64,000 nt of DNA from Ceriagrion tenellum (GCA_963169105.1 OY720643.1:19378373-19442372), one strand, 5' to 3'. Positions 49,205 to 61,065 are shown, numbered from the stretch's first letter. Notes: generated by a model from the letters alone, not told the origin. Made by a program: numbers and translations.

Positions 49205-49730
49205 GGGTTCCCTTGACTAACCTTTTCAGCTCATGGTCCTTTTCTCATTATACTATTTCGTTCTATAACTCCATATGCGTCCAACCCCCCTTCATCACCT
49301 CCATAAAGCAATATTCTCTGCCTTCCCCTCCCCGTCAACCTAACGTCTTCCCTTTTATCTGTACGCTCAGCATTATTTCTTTACTTACCTCTGCCAACCA
49401 CCTTCTCTGCCTTCTCCGAATGTCCTCAATAAGATTCGGCTCCTCATCCGTCGTACCAAGCTCTTCATCTTCCATCTGTCTTTCTGTCCACCACACTTTC
49501 TTCATCTCCCTTCGCATTAATGTTTCACTCTTGCAGCCTTTTCTCGTCCACTTCCCTCATTGTCTATGTTTCTCCTCCATTCAACGCCAGTGTTTTCTTT
49601 TCGTTCTTATGAAAGGGCTCCTTCCACTTATTTACTTATATTTAGCGCCTCCTTCGCTTAAAATATTCTATTTGTTATATATTCTCTATCGTCCCCATAA
49701 GCCTCCTGCGTACTACCGAGGTAACTAATT
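49205..49730 (-). mobile_element. RTE-type LINE C-terminal relic
   Basis: The minus strand gives MREVDEKRLQ, MKKVWWTERQMEDEELGTTD, NLIEDIRRRQRRWLAEVSKE, then LTGRGRQRI. The block order equals EALEMKxxRRMxKVxWTDR to RRARWLGH. The 175-codon ORF on the opposite strand is a shadow of this sequence. Confidence 0.55.
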
Positions 49731-49899
49731 CGTTGCACTAGATATGCTCTAGATTGTGCCCTATAACTTCAATACACCCCCTAATGCATGCTTCTAAATC
49801 TGCCGAGTAGTGCTAACACCATGTTTTGCATATTTCCTGCATGAGTCTTGTGTCACGTTTACGTAGTTACATTATATATTAAATAAGTGGTTTCTGTAG

Positions 49900-50033
49900 C
49901 ATTTGTAGCATACCCATTATGTGGTGCATGTTGGTGAGAGTAAATTTCTTCACTGTAGTTCATGTTGGCGATAAGTCACCCCATGCCAAAGACCCTTGCG
50001 GTGGCTAGTAGGGTAATAAGTAGATGTAGATGT
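49900..50033 (+). mobile_element. LINE 3' tail (family E-like)
   Basis: The terminal region CACCCCATGCCAAAGACCC, then GGTGGCTAGTAGGGTA and AAGTAGATGTAGATGTA. The hairpin outer stem is partly decayed. No coding portion. Confidence 0.55.
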
Positions 50034-50870
50034 ATTACTCGAATTCTTCAACCTTTACAATCTCATTTAATCAGTATTTTATTCAGTATTTGCTGCAATG
50101 ATTTCCTAATGTATCTGCCAACACAAACAATTTCATGGATGACTGTCTAACCAACGGCTAGGTGCACCTGCACGTCAGTAAATCCAACCGACTCTCGGCT
50201 CTCCTTCTACAGCTGTCCTGTTAACCTCTCCCCTAAGCTCTTCAAATCTCTATTTTACGATTTCCCCGGGATTAACGTTGAAAGGCAAATACGATGACGG
50301 GCGGCCTTATCTTATTCCGCGACCTATAGCTGCCCACCCTCTTTCTCCGTCAGCCCTCCTCGCTTCTGCTGTCATGGCCATATACAACTTCCTGAGGTAA
50401 TCTCTCCAATATAATCATATTTTCAGTTATTTCATCACCAAATTTTACCATTTCACTCTGTCAACCTCCTTTTCAAAATTCACGAAACAAGCAAAACATC
50501 CTTAAGTGTTCAGGTTTCTTTCTGCATGAGTTTTCATAATCGTAATTGCACCCCGAGTGGCCTACACTGTCCTGAATCTAAACTGGTCGTCAAAAAAATG
50601 CTCATTTTCTCTCGTCTCCTACCTACTGTTTATAGTCGGGAGCATAATCTATGCCACAAGTGAAAATAAACTTATTTATCTAAATTCCTTCCGTTCTTTC
50701 TCTGTCTTCGAGGTAGGGATAAAAACTTCTCTTACGAAGTCCTCTCGCCATACCTACTCCCTCCTGGTAAATCCTAGGAATATGTTCGAAAATTTCTTCC
50801 CTCTCATTATTTTTCCCACGTATGTATTACCCTCACATATAAATTGCAATCATGCGGAGTTAATAGAAAA
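50034..50870. other. Unassigned DNA
   Basis: No gene or repeat recognised; ORF 50557-50880 has no visible domain. Confidence 0.4.
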
Positions 50871-50873
50871 ACA

Positions 50874-51912
50874 AGGATAAGGGACTTTCTCAGTGATCGT
50901 AAATAAAAAGTAGAAATTGATGGTTTTAGATCTTATATGGTCGAATTCACATCCAGTGTTCCTCGAGGAAGCGTGATCGGCCCTCTTTCATTCATTATTT
51001 ATATTAAGGACCTAAGTTCTCAAGTTAACAGTAAATGAAGACTATTTTCAGACGATACGGTCATCTACCGTGAAATTAGCGATGACGCGGACTTTGAAGT
51101 TCTGCCATCTGAGCTGAACAACGTTCATTCGTGGTGCCAGGAGTGGGGGTTAGAACTTATATCAGCAAATGCAGCACATTTCGCTTCCTGCGAAAGTCAT
51201 CACACAAATGCCATACCTATACTGTGGGTGGAGTAAACATTAAATCTTCAGATACAGTAAAATATCTTGGGATTACCTTAACTTCTGATATATAGTGGGG
51301 AAAACACAAAACCTCTGCGGCACAACATTAAAGAAACTAGGTTTTGTGAAGCGTATAATAGAAAAGTCCTCGGGTGAAAAAGTAAACGAGAGATGCTACT
51401 TTGCTCTGATTTGGCCACACCTCGAATACGCTGCGAGAATTTGGGACTCTGGTATTAATAATTCAACAAAAAATAATGAAATACAAAGGAAAGCAGCGCG
51501 CTTCGTTAAAAATGCTACGAGCGTACATATAGTGTCTCATAACTTTTAGAGGGATTGAGGTGAGAGCCCCTAGGGACTCGGAGGCTACACGCCTGGCTCA
51601 GGCTGCTTGACAAATACAGAATTGATATTTTTCAGAGCGATATAAAGAATATTATCATGACTCCTCACTACATGTCTAGGTCTAACAGATGCGACAAAAT
51701 AAGAGAGATACACTGCCGAACATATAGGTACAAAAACTCGTTCTTCCGCGCACAATAAACGACCACAATAAAAACTGAGCTTCAATAAAATATTTCCCAT
51801 AATACATGCCACCATTTCATATCCCAAAAACTTAAATCATTACACGGCTGGCGACCAAACACCCCATGCCACACGCCCATGCGGAGACTCACAGGGTATT
51901 ATGTAGATGTAC
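50874..51912 (+). mobile_element. LINE family A, longest copy, with RT domain remnant
   Basis: The 5'-most part encodes SSVPRGSVIGPLSFIIYIKD, the GVPQGSVLGPLLFLIYINDL block of jockey/CR1-type reverse transcriptases. After a stop comes RLFSDDTVIYRE, the FADD active-site box. Then follow SWCQEWGLEL, KLGFVKRIIEKSSGEKVNER, FALIWPHLEYAARIWDSG and IQRKAARFVKN, the C-terminal end, and a hairpin with ATGTAGATGTA tail. It has several stops and shifts. It is the best guide to family A coding order here. Confidence 0.85.
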
Positions 51913-51970
51913 CCTACAAGCCACCTCAAGAGTATGCGGCACGGAGTGAGTTATCATCAACATGCTCTGT
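51910..51970 (-). repeat. LINE tail remnant
   Basis: Antisense hairpin-like sequence (CCCTACAAGCCACC, then GCGGCACGGAG) sits back to back with the tail of the family A copy. Confidence 0.4.
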
Positions 51971-52059
51971 AGTGAACCGTAATAATGCTATCGAAACTTG
52001 GACTATTAATGCATTAGATAGAGCCTACATAAACTTGTCATAATGGAACTTTCACCAAC

Positions 52060-52595
52060 ATGCACTACAATATAGGTATGCTAGCGATGCTACAGAAAGT
52101 ATTTATATGAATGCATTTTGATAAATATTATCAGTTTGAATAACTAATGTTAACCGGTGAAGTAAGATAAATACTTCAGTGGTTGATTGATGTATATTTT
52201 GTTAGTTAGCTGTTGTATGATCGGGAATCAGTAATTATTGGTCTCCATTCTCATTTGTTTATCCTTCATTGAATTAAGTTTGATATTCCATTGAATCTAA
52301 TTTTCAGCCGAAAAAAATATGTCTCTTAGTAGTCTCTCATTTTTTTCTCAACCGCTTTCTATGATTCTGAATACACTACTCTGGGAATGCTTGTGCCATG
52401 TTCATTTTGCTGGTTAATGTGTTTCATCTCCTTCCTTGAGCTAGTAGGCGATTCACTAGAAAATCAGTGCGTGAAATTTGGAATGCAATTTCATCATAAG
52501 GGAACAAGCGAAATGAGTTTTTCGTGGTCAAGAAAGTAGTACATATCCTGGAGTAAGTCCGAAAATATAGCTTGGGCAGTTCATAGGTGGAAAAT
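52060..52595. other. Unassigned DNA
   Basis: Nothing recognised. Confidence 0.4.
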
Positions 52596-52597
52596 GG

Positions 52598-53105
52598 GTA
52601 TCTACAACTACATTTACGAAATACCGTGCAATCCACCAATAGGGTGTGTGGCACGGGGTGATTCCACACCAGGCATACAGCACTCTTCCCAATTCAAATC
52701 AGAACCGGGCACGTTCCCCCGAATGCCAGGCGCAGGCCAAAGCACTCAAGACAACGGTACGCAGTCAGACCACAAACCAGGAGAGTGATACGAAGAAGAA
52801 AATGCTACAATGCAGCATACTACCCAAGATATAACTACTGGTTAGTATTATTAATGCGACAAATAAATAGCACTACAAGGTACTTAGATATGCAGGAGTA
52901 TATCATGCCGGAGATTGCATGCGAGGTCAGTATCTACAATTCATGTTAAGATATTTAGCACTATTGAAAAAACCTATTTAACCTAATCAGTATCCTAGAA
53001 CTGACCTATCACAAATATTATGGTCCCTTATTATAAGTGGAAAGAATGACATCATAAATCTATCGGTTCTCCAGTCTATTTCCTTTATCTTATTCCTGTG
53101 AATGA
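52598..53105 (-). mobile_element. LINE family D, 3' fragment
   Basis: Antisense tail and hairpin at 52598-52675 (ACCGTGC opposite GGCACGGGG), then the family D 3' UTR and the CRTDRF-like coding end near 53070-53100. Colinear with 42135-42678 in reverse. Confidence 0.8.
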
Positions 53106-53109
53106 ATTC

Positions 53110-53440
53110 CTGGTATAACAGCAAGGCTATTGGGATGAGAATTGCTCTTGCTATGGAGGAATTTTGCGATAGGAGGGAGTTGGTGACGGGGACATGCTTT
53201 TAGAATCCGAATGGAAGGTTGGGGAAGAGTTAAATATCAGTAGGATGCTCCATAGTACAGTGCCATGGTCTCTGAAGGAAGAAATACGAGACTCGGCAGC
53301 TGGCCTTAGAGATACGGGTTTGGAGGAGAACGAGGGTAGTGAAGTGGTCGGAAAGGAAGACGAACGTGGAACCACTCGGTATGTTGAGTGGAATCTTCCT
53401 GAAGAGATTAGGGTTAGACAGAACAGAAAAGGTTGAATTA
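53110..53440 (+). mobile_element. Degenerate RTE-type LINE relic
   Basis: Pieces AIALAMEEF-like CDRRELVTG and LALEIRVWRRTRVVKWSERK, then TNVEPLG, match the AKEAFCKRKELLT to EALEMRVWRRMxKVKWTERKTNEEVL block. It is broken by stops and frameshifts. Confidence 0.5.
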
Positions 53441-53538
53441 AGTAATTGTGTCACAACTGTGTAAGTCAATGGCCCGGCGAGCGAATCAGGTTTTTCGGCG
53501 GCATTGTCTTCGGTGATAACCCTCGTCCAAAAGCTCTT

Positions 53539-54092
53539 GACGTAGTCCTAGCGAAATAACATTTTACCTAGAAATCAATGAATTTGGTCTCATTTTAAAT
53601 AAAAATATATCACTCTTACATTGAAATAATACATTCAAGCCCTTACCACATTAATCTCTGAGATATTTGCCAAAAAATACCATCCCTTTTATATGGGAAA
53701 TGGTACGTGTATGCACTCCAGAGAGACCTTATATTAAAGATGAGGCATTTCCTACACTTAGATCTCGTCAAAAAATCAACAGCGTGTAGTTTGCGTGATT
53801 TCTCAACTATTTTTGAAACTTAATCATATTGTCACGGAAAAAATTCTTCGGGATCACAATAAACTTTCCGTTTTGATGGAGTTTCAAACGTACCGTGTGA
53901 AAAAAATGAGTCAAGTTAAAGACTTATTTAGATATTTCCATTAAATTAGTTACAATTTCTGTCATATAAAACTATATTATTGCACCATTAATAATGCAAT
54001 ATTTAATTCGTGTATCTCACAGTAGGGGAAATGAAAATGTATATATTGAATATGGTCTCTATTATGATTAGGGAACTATCTCGCTCGCGCTA
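53539..54092. mobile_element. MITE family M, near-full copy
   Basis: About 554 bases, inverted relative to 27998-28556. It starts ACGTAGTCCTAGCGAAATAA and ends CTATCTCGCTCGCGCTA. The internal match includes GAGTCAAGTTAAAGACTTAT. No ORF. Confidence 0.85.
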
Positions 54093-54205
54093 TATTAACA
54101 AGAAAATTAGTGTGCATGTAATCGCGTTTTTAAGAAATTTACTTAAAGTTTCATGAGACATTCTTCAATTGATATAGCTAATTAGAGCGCGGAGTAAAGT
54201 TTTAT

Positions 54206-54242
54206 TCTATAATGATTGGGGAGCTATCTCGCTCGCACTAAC
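54206..54242. repeat. MITE family M terminal fragment
   Basis: GGGGAGCTATCTCGCTCGCA repeats the right end of the previous copy. It may be a remnant of a second insertion or a duplicated terminus. Confidence 0.55.
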
Positions 54243-54381
54243 TTAAAAAGATTCGGATTGGTGGAAGAGAGCCAGAAGGTAGCTTATTTTCGGAGGGGGG
54301 GACAACTTTGATTCCATTCGATTGGAACTAGATGAAACTTCTATTGCTGAGTTCTAAATGATCAGTTTTTCGAAATATCTA

Positions 54382-55193
54382 TACGAGGTGTGTTAAAAAA
54401 ATACCCGGAATGTTTACATTTTGCGCGTTTGGAGAGTCCGATTGTCAAAAAAATTTTTTATTGTTATCAAAGAATTTGTATTAAGTTTTGCGGAAAAAAT
54501 GAAATAAAGTGTAACAAAGTTTCGTCACCTGTTATAACTCTTTTGAGCAAATCTGAGTCGATGTTGACTTCATTTAGTGATTCCTGAGCAACTTCCATTC
54601 GCCGCTGTTTTTGTTCAAAATTCAACAATGTTGGGACAAATTTTGCTGCCACGCGTTTCATACCCAAAATGTTCGCAAAAATGTCATGGCATGAGCCAAT
54701 CGATATGCCAACATCATCAGCGACTTCTCTGATTGTGATTCGGCGATCATTCATAACCACTGCTTTCACTTTTTCCACGTTTTCATCGGTTGTTGATGTG
54801 CTGGGGCGTCCGGGGCGTTCGTCATCTTCAAAGTCTTCACGGCCATCTTGGAAACGCTTATACCACTCGTAAACACTTGTTTTTTTCATAGCAGACTCAC
54901 CATAGGCCTTTGTTAACATTTCGCACACTTTGTTACACTTTATTTCATTTTTTACGCAAAACTTAATACAAATTCTTTGATCCATTTTTTTTAACAATCG
55001 AAAATCGCCGAGCTCATGAAAACACGTCTAACCTTAGCGGTTGCCACAGATAAAGTAAACAATGAATACAGCTGAAAATTTTTTCATACTTCAGGGGCAT
55101 GTATACCAACACAATAAAATTTTTTTTTGACAATCGGACTCTCCAAACGAGCGAAATTTAAACATTCCGGGTATTTTTTGAACACACCTCGTA
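54382..55193. mobile_element. Mariner element with two 5'-type ends (rearranged)
   Basis: 808 bases at 54384-55191, flanked by TA. Both ends begin CGAGGTGTGTT and the similarity extends for over 60 bases, unlike usual mariner TIRs of about 28. The left arm then skips to a 54-base piece (54467-54520) that is an inverted copy of 54927-54980, the start of the transposase gene. The element therefore carries the 5' end twice and lacks the 3' half. Confidence 0.85.
54521..54985 (-). pseudogene. Mariner transposase, 5' third to half only
   Basis: ATG at 54985. About 155 codons retain the N-terminal DNA-binding part: helix-turn-helix with VYEWYKRFQDGREDFEDDER then PGRP, a second helix-turn-helix in ITIREVADDVGISIGSCHDI, and ITGDET with the first catalytic aspartate. 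The two later catalytic aspartates and the C-terminus are missing because the gene is cut where the inverted left arm begins, so the product cannot transpose. Normal length is about 345 residues. The frame is otherwise uninterrupted, hinting at a recent origin. Confidence 0.88.
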
Positions 55194-55199
55194 CATTGA

Positions 55200-55795
55200 T
55201 TTAATGGAAAAGTGTATACGTATTCACTTACGCAAATTGGAGGAGGTAGCAATGGCGACATTTGTGTGGCTATCAAATCCCCTCTTCCCCAATCAGGGGA
55301 AAATTCCGAATCCGTTCCTGGTGTAAGTTCAGGGGCCAGCCGCGTGGAGGAGCGTCCTGCGATTACGAAACAGTGGAATAACACCCCTCCTCGCCCCCTC
55401 TTCTCCGGAGGCAACTGCGCTTGTTACACAAATCACAACCAGTGTTGTTTTCTTCACCACGGAGAAAGCCAGTCCCTCGGTGGAGCGGGGTACTATATCA
55501 TAATGCCCCGGCTTAGGAAAAATGGAGTTCAGTCGACCACAGGAAGCTCCAGTTTCCCCAACTCGTGTTTATCGTTTCATTTTTCGGTTGACTGCGCTCG
55601 GCGTCCTTCTCCCCATTATTCCAACGCGGACGTGGGCACACACACACACGAACGGACGCTAGTCATCGGATTCTTCCGAGTTTGAAAAACACGGAAATTG
55701 CACGCGTGGCCAAGCGATAATATCCCGGGGCGTTTAAACCGATTACCTTCATGTATACTAACCCCTCCCACGGAAATTTCCGCCCAACCCCTACA
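55200..55795. other. Unassigned DNA, GC-richer
   Basis: ORFs on both strands (55091-55685) without recognised domains. Joined directly to a family B LINE at about 55800. Confidence 0.35.
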
Positions 55796-55799
55796 CCGA

Positions 55800-56294
55800 A
55801 ACTGCCGTGTTACGAATTTAATAGAAGAACTAGGATGGGAATTACTATCAGAACGCAGGTTAAAATTTAGGTTAAACCTTTTAAGTAAATTCGAAACCGA
55901 TTTGTTCACAGATGACGTTAGATATATAGTAAGAACCCCTGCGTATTATGCTAGGTTTTATCTGATTAACTATATTAGAGAGGTAGACTGTCGTACCGAT
56001 AGATTTAAAATGTTATTTTTCCCGCGTACCATAAGAGAGAACAATAGGCAGCGTAGCAAAGGGACAGGTAGGTGAAATATAGTTAGGAGTAGTCTGTAGT
56101 GATGATGCATGTAATAACAACCAATAATCCCTTTCTTATAATGTAGATACTAACCATCTATCTACATGTGACCCTGTTCTCTAGCATGTCTCCCTTAAAT
56201 ATCCTAGTTGCATGTCAATAGTGCATGTTTGGTGATCTTCACCTCCTGCCACACACCCTCGTGATGGCTCGCAGGGTATTACGTAGATTTAGAT
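55800..56294 (+). mobile_element. LINE family B, 3' fragment
   Basis: Encodes VTNLIEELGWELLSERRLKF, LLSKFETDLFTDDVRYIV, YARF and DCRTDRFKMLFFPRTIRENN. The 3' UTR, hairpin (CCTGCCA...TGGCTCGCAGG) and GTAGATTTAGATG tail follow. It closely matches 9016-9929, and the frame is intact within the fragment. Confidence 0.85.
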
Positions 56295-57280
56295 GCCGTC
56301 GACCCCTTCTCCCAGTAATCCATTCCCTTTCTCCCCCTTCCCACTCCCAGGGTTTCGCCCGCATTGCCTCCCTACCCCACCCATTCCCCTGAAGACATTC
56401 CACTTTCTCGCCTTTATTGTTTTAACACTAGAAACGCTGAATTTGCGAACACCATTTAACCGCGGCTGGGTTCAAAATGTTCCATAGGTTGACAATTTCT
56501 TTTTTCGGGACTCAATCCGCGATGAATGTTTTGTGAAAAAAATATTTCGCTGGTCATCATGCCAACTTAATCAGGTTAACTGAAATGACTTATCTCGCTC
56601 GTCTTCTTTATATATATGAGTGTGGACTCCCATTGTTGCCGGAATTTAAATTTGAAAAGACTTCTACTCAACTTGTAACCGTCTTCTTGGTTGACATTCT
56701 CCGGTCTCTTCGCAATTTCTATAGCCTCCTTGATTTATCTTGGGTAATAACGTATTTCCCTAGATATTAATCTTATCTCCTCAAAGTTGAAATTATGAGT
56801 GGGGCCGCTGAGATGGTGTTCGGCTACTGTAGAAATGCGGTAATTATTATTTTTAATTCAATAATAATAAATCAGTTCAGTTGAAACATGATGAAGCTGG
56901 CAGGAGGACCAATGAAATATTGTTTTCTCAAAACATACATCGCGGAATGAATACCAAATAAAGAAACTGTCAACACTGCATCTGCAGAAGCCTACGAGCT
57001 AATGTTCCATAGGTGTTTTGGAAATTCATGGGTGTGTTAATGTCTCATTAATTTAGAAAAGAAATTTTGCATTGGAGGAAAGTTGCCAGCTGATTGCTCG
57101 ATTATTTTAACTTCATTCAGACACAAAAAATAATTTTCGATACAGATTACTAATGAAATATGACTCATAACCTAAACTTTGCTAATAGAATCTCTTTTAA
57201 AACTTATTATGTGTGAAATTCAGCAAATAACATCCAGAGAAAACATTTATCACCTCGTGCGAATTTCCACAGAGGAAAAA
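56295..57280. other. Unassigned DNA
   Basis: C-rich at first, then AT-rich. No gene recognised. Confidence 0.4.
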
Positions 57281-57282
57281 AT

Positions 57283-57362
57283 CATCCGCATTGACCCGAA
57301 TATTCGAACCCGGATCCCTCGATTTCCGGCCGAGAGCTTTAGCCAGTTAAGCTACCGAGGCG
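57283..57362 (-). repeat. tRNA-like SINE head or tRNA pseudogene
   Basis: On the minus strand GGTAGCTTAACTGG (box A-like) is followed about 35 bases later by GGTTCGAATA (box B with one altered base). Acceptor arms do not pair convincingly. The downstream sequence resembles part of the arm flanks at 34288-34472, favouring a SINE. Confidence 0.5.
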
Positions 57363-58105
57363 TCCTCTTACCCTATGGATTTTTGTGACCTTTTTACGGG
57401 ACTAGATGTTCTCGACTGCCGGACATACAATGTAACAATCAGTTGCTACTGAGTGCTTAGCGCCACTGCCCACGAGGAAAGATCGTACTTTGAACACAGA
57501 GAGGCGTTCACTCTGACAAATTTTGAGCTATCCGGGACTAGCCACGGAGTTCCACTTTTACGGAGTCACCCGCCGAGTTATTTATCACCTCAATCAATTG
57601 CATTATACATAGTTATAAAAGTAAAGAGCTTTGAAAATTTTTGGAAAAAATCAAGGGAGATATGGCGCACTAAAATTTGTAATTGGACATAAATGTCCCG
57701 TCCGCGGTTCTAGTTTCAATACGCCAACTGCTTTCAGTTATAACACGCTTAAGATACTGGAAAACAAGTGTAAAATACTGACTATGCGGATTAGTGAATA
57801 TTTAAAAAAAAAAATGAACGACATCCACATTTTCACTAGTCAACAAGAGCGCTTAAATAATTGAAATAACGGAATTTGACTTCATTTTCGGCGCATATCA
57901 GCATAAAATCCCCGCCTCCGATGTTTGTTTGCGCTTTCATTGAAAATGTTTAAAATGATGGCACATTCAGACACATTTTTTAAATTATGGCACATGAGAG
58001 ATTTAAAACATTTAATTTACCTAGTTATTCACTCTATTTGCTTATCAGTTATTTTACGGGAGACCAGTCTCTTTTTGATGGGGAACAGAGGAGCTTCAAG
58101 GGTAT
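57363..58105. other. Unassigned DNA
   Basis: Short ORFs without motifs. Confidence 0.4.
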
Positions 58106-58106
58106 T

Positions 58107-58658
58107 AAGGTAGTTTGAGCGAAATATCATTTTACTTAGACATCAATGAATTTGGTCTCATTTTAAAGAAAAATATATCACCCTTCTAATGAAACCAATA
58201 ATTCAACCCCTTACTACATTACTTTTGGAGATATTTGCCATAAAAATACCAGCCCTTTTATATGCGAAATGACACGTGTAGGCACTCCAAAGAGACATTA
58301 TTTACAAAATGAGGTATTTCTAACACCAAAATGTCGTAAAAATACTAACAGCTTGTAGTTTGTATGTTTTCTCAACTATACTTGAAAATTATTCATATCG
58401 GCACCGTAGTAGATTCTTGGGTATCACAAAAACCTTCCATTTTGAAGGAGTTTCAAACGCACCGCGCGAAAAAAATGAGTCAAGTTAAAGACTTATTTAG
58501 ATATTTCCATTATATTACTTACAATTTCTGTCATATAATACTATATTATTGAACCATTAATAATGCAATATTTTATTGATGTGTACTACACCTGGTGAAA
58601 TTAAAACGTATATTTTGAATATGGTCTATATTATGACTAGGTAACTATCGGACTACCT
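58107..58658. mobile_element. MITE family M, full copy
   Basis: 552 bases from AAGGTAGTTTGAGCGAAAT to ATCGGACTACCT, same orientation as 53539-54092. Internal blocks such as AGAGACATTATTTACAAAAT and GAGTCAAGTTAAAGACTTAT match. No ORF with a recognisable domain. Confidence 0.85.
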
Positions 58659-58689
58659 CGGAGTTTGTCGGAGACAGGGTTAAGTATGT

Positions 58690-58855
58690 CTTTATTGTGA
58701 GCAAATTTAGGACTGTATAATCCTCTCTTACAAATATCTTATTTAACAAACACAAATATCCATGTCCTGGGCACTGGATTATCTACCCAGGCGGGATTCG
58801 AACCCTCGACCCTCGGGTTAGCAAACGAGGACTTTACCCCGCCACCACCGGGGCC
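58690..58855 (-). repeat. tRNA-derived SINE, second family
   Basis: On the minus strand the head GGTGGTGGCGGGGTAAAGTC is followed by box B GGTTCGAATCC and CCAGGACATGG, shared with 11835-12027. The 3' end is not clear. Confidence 0.6.
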
Positions 58856-58869
58856 AAATCAATTGTAGG

Positions 58870-59535
58870 ATTCGATGACTTATGATGAACCCGAGAATAA
58901 AAAAAATATTTATTTATATTTCGGTTGAGATTATTTTTGTTGGTGAGCGGGAAAGTCTATTCGTTGAGTCTTTGTCCGTCTCGTACCGTGACGAATAGCA
59001 GGATCACATTATAATGCGCAACACTGCTGTGGGAGGGGCTGCCCACTTGACGCCAGAACCCGCGGCGCAAATCAGACACATCGACAAGCCCCAGTTGGTA
59101 GGACAGGTGCCCGGAACAGCTGTTCGCTGTCTTCCCCACGCTGAGAGCCTGTACCTCCTCCCCCACTGCTCCCCCGCTCCCTACAGTCGCATTATACACC
59201 CACGCCTGGGGCGAACCCCCACAACTGGATAACTGAACTCCTGTCCCATAAACTTAAAACCAACCCACCACTCCAAATGGCTAGAACAGCCACCTCCCTT
59301 CTACGAAGTGGGCTCTCCCTATTCGCCACTATCCGATCCGCGTTGAAGCGAATGAAAGGAGTCATACGGCGCAATAGGCGAGGGGAAATATCGTGAGCAT
59401 TAAAGCCCGGAATCGGCCATGCTGAGTGGATCATTCGTGGATCTCGTCGAAGCTGGTGGCAGACGCACACGCAGAACTTGACCTCACGGAGGAGGTCAGC
59501 TCAGTGGAATGGGTACAGAGGAGAGACGAAGCGGA
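58870..59535. other. Unassigned DNA, GC-rich at about 59000-59480
   Basis: Overlapping ORFs on both strands without domains. Confidence 0.3.
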
Positions 59536-59539
59536 AGAT

Positions 59540-60139
59540 TTTATTCCTAAATCTACATTGGTTCAAGTTTTAATGTAGACTATTTTTAGCCGGGCGTTCA
59601 ACATATTCTGCTAGAGCCAAACTATTATGGTAGGAACGATCACAGGAATAAGATTAAGGAAATAGACTGCAGAACCGATAGATTTAAAATGCCATTTTTC
59701 CCACGCACAATAAGGGACCATAATAGTTGCGATAGATCAGTTCTAGGATACTAAATAGGTTAAATAGGTTTTTACAATAGTTCTAACTATCTTGATATGA
59801 TTATTAGCTTCTAACGTCGCATGCAAACTCCGGAATGATATACTCTCGCATGATTTAGTACCTTGTAGTGCTATTTATCTGTCGCATTAGTAAAACTAAC
59901 CAGTAGGTTATCCTGAGTAGTGTAGTGCATGGTAGCATGTTCTTCTACGTATCGCTCTCCTGGTTTGTGGTCTGACTGCGTAAAGTTGCCCTGTCTGCTT
60001 TTGGTCTGCGCCTCGCATTCGTGGGAACGTGCGCGGTTCTGACTTGAACTGAGATGAGTGCTGCATGCCTGGAGTGGAATCACCCCGTGCCACACACCCT
60101 AGTGGTGACTAGCGCGGCATTTCGTAGATGTAGATGTAT
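59540..60139 (+). mobile_element. LINE family D, 3' fragment
   Basis: Encodes QHILLEPNYYGRNDHRNKI, KEIDCRTDRFKMPFFPRTIR, then DHNSCDRSVLGY and a stop. The 3' UTR, hairpin (CCGTGC with GCGCGG, one mismatch) and GTAGATGTAGATGTA tail follow. It gives the clearest version of the family D protein end. Confidence 0.82.
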
Positions 60140-61060
60140 GCTACCGCTGTTATCCACGAGGCTCTTAATTTCACAGTTATATTAGATGCCTTTTACGAAA
60201 CACTCTTCAGAGAAACGGGTTGTACAAACGTTTTTTGGTTAATCGTCAATGGCCAAGGGGATCCCAGAAGTATACTGACGTGTTCATCATTGTTCTCGCT
60301 AACGACGATGTGTCATTACAGCTTCTTCCGACTCCACTTTTTCGCACTATACGCTGGGAAAATTTTTTCGCGATCTTCAATGTGAATGGTATATACGGTG
60401 GGCGCGTGATGCATGCGTAAATACGCGTATCTCTCCTTTAATCTGATTGTGTAATCTTTCCCAGCTCTTCCCCACCCTTGCATTTGAACCCCCCTCGCCT
60501 CATAATCGACCGTATCCCTTGTTTTGTCTTAAGGGTAGAAGTTCTGGGTGCGCTTACAGAGCCCCTGGCGCAATAATCCATACCCTGAAGGGTTTTTCCC
60601 TCCCCACCCTCCCTCTTTTTAGCCCCATTCCCTCTTGGGGGACCACATGTCCGCTCCCATTGTGTCGAGTTTCCCATTAGGAGCTTGCATTTCGGTTCGA
60701 AGGGGCGCATTAGGTGCATAAACATATTTTACGGATGCACCATTATCTCCAGTCTGGCTTCCATTATCTCGCCCGCTGCTGAAGGCGAAGGCTTCCCCTC
60801 ACTCGCCTCCCTCTCGGGGTGGATGGTTGTTGGACTTCTGGACGGGGTGATAACCTCAGTGGCTCGCGGCGATTGGCTTGGATGGGCGTTGCATGCCGTG
60901 GAATTCGTCATTCTGGGCATATTTGGGATCGTTTTTCGCTTATTCTCTGCCAGCCGTGAAAGTGAGCTAACCCGGACCTTGGCTTAACCACGTTCGATAT
61001 CTGAGAGAGTCATTTTAGTGTGGAGAAGGGAATGAGGGTCATTATTCCTTCTTCATCCAC
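60140..61060. other. Unassigned DNA
   Basis: The ORF at 60685-60987 has hydrophobic stretches but no recognised family, and an overlapping antisense ORF. Confidence 0.35.
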
Positions 61061-61065
61061 GTGAT

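Noticed and set aside
49201..49728. 175-codon open frame on the plus strand
   Set aside because: The opposite strand carries recognisable RTE C-terminal blocks (MKKVWWTERQ, RRRQRRWLAEV); the plus frame is low-complexity and a shadow.
54467..54997. 176-residue transposase as a complete gene
   Set aside because: The N-terminal extension uses a TTG start and the C-terminal residues after GDET come from the inverted arm; it is a truncated mariner gene.
58790..58860. Functional tRNA gene on the minus strand
   Set aside because: Box B is perfect, but there is no pairing acceptor stem and the same body follows at 11835-12027, which marks a SINE.
60685..60987. 100-codon frame with hydrophobic stretches
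   Set aside because: No recognisable family, an antisense frame overlaps, and there is no splice or promoter context.
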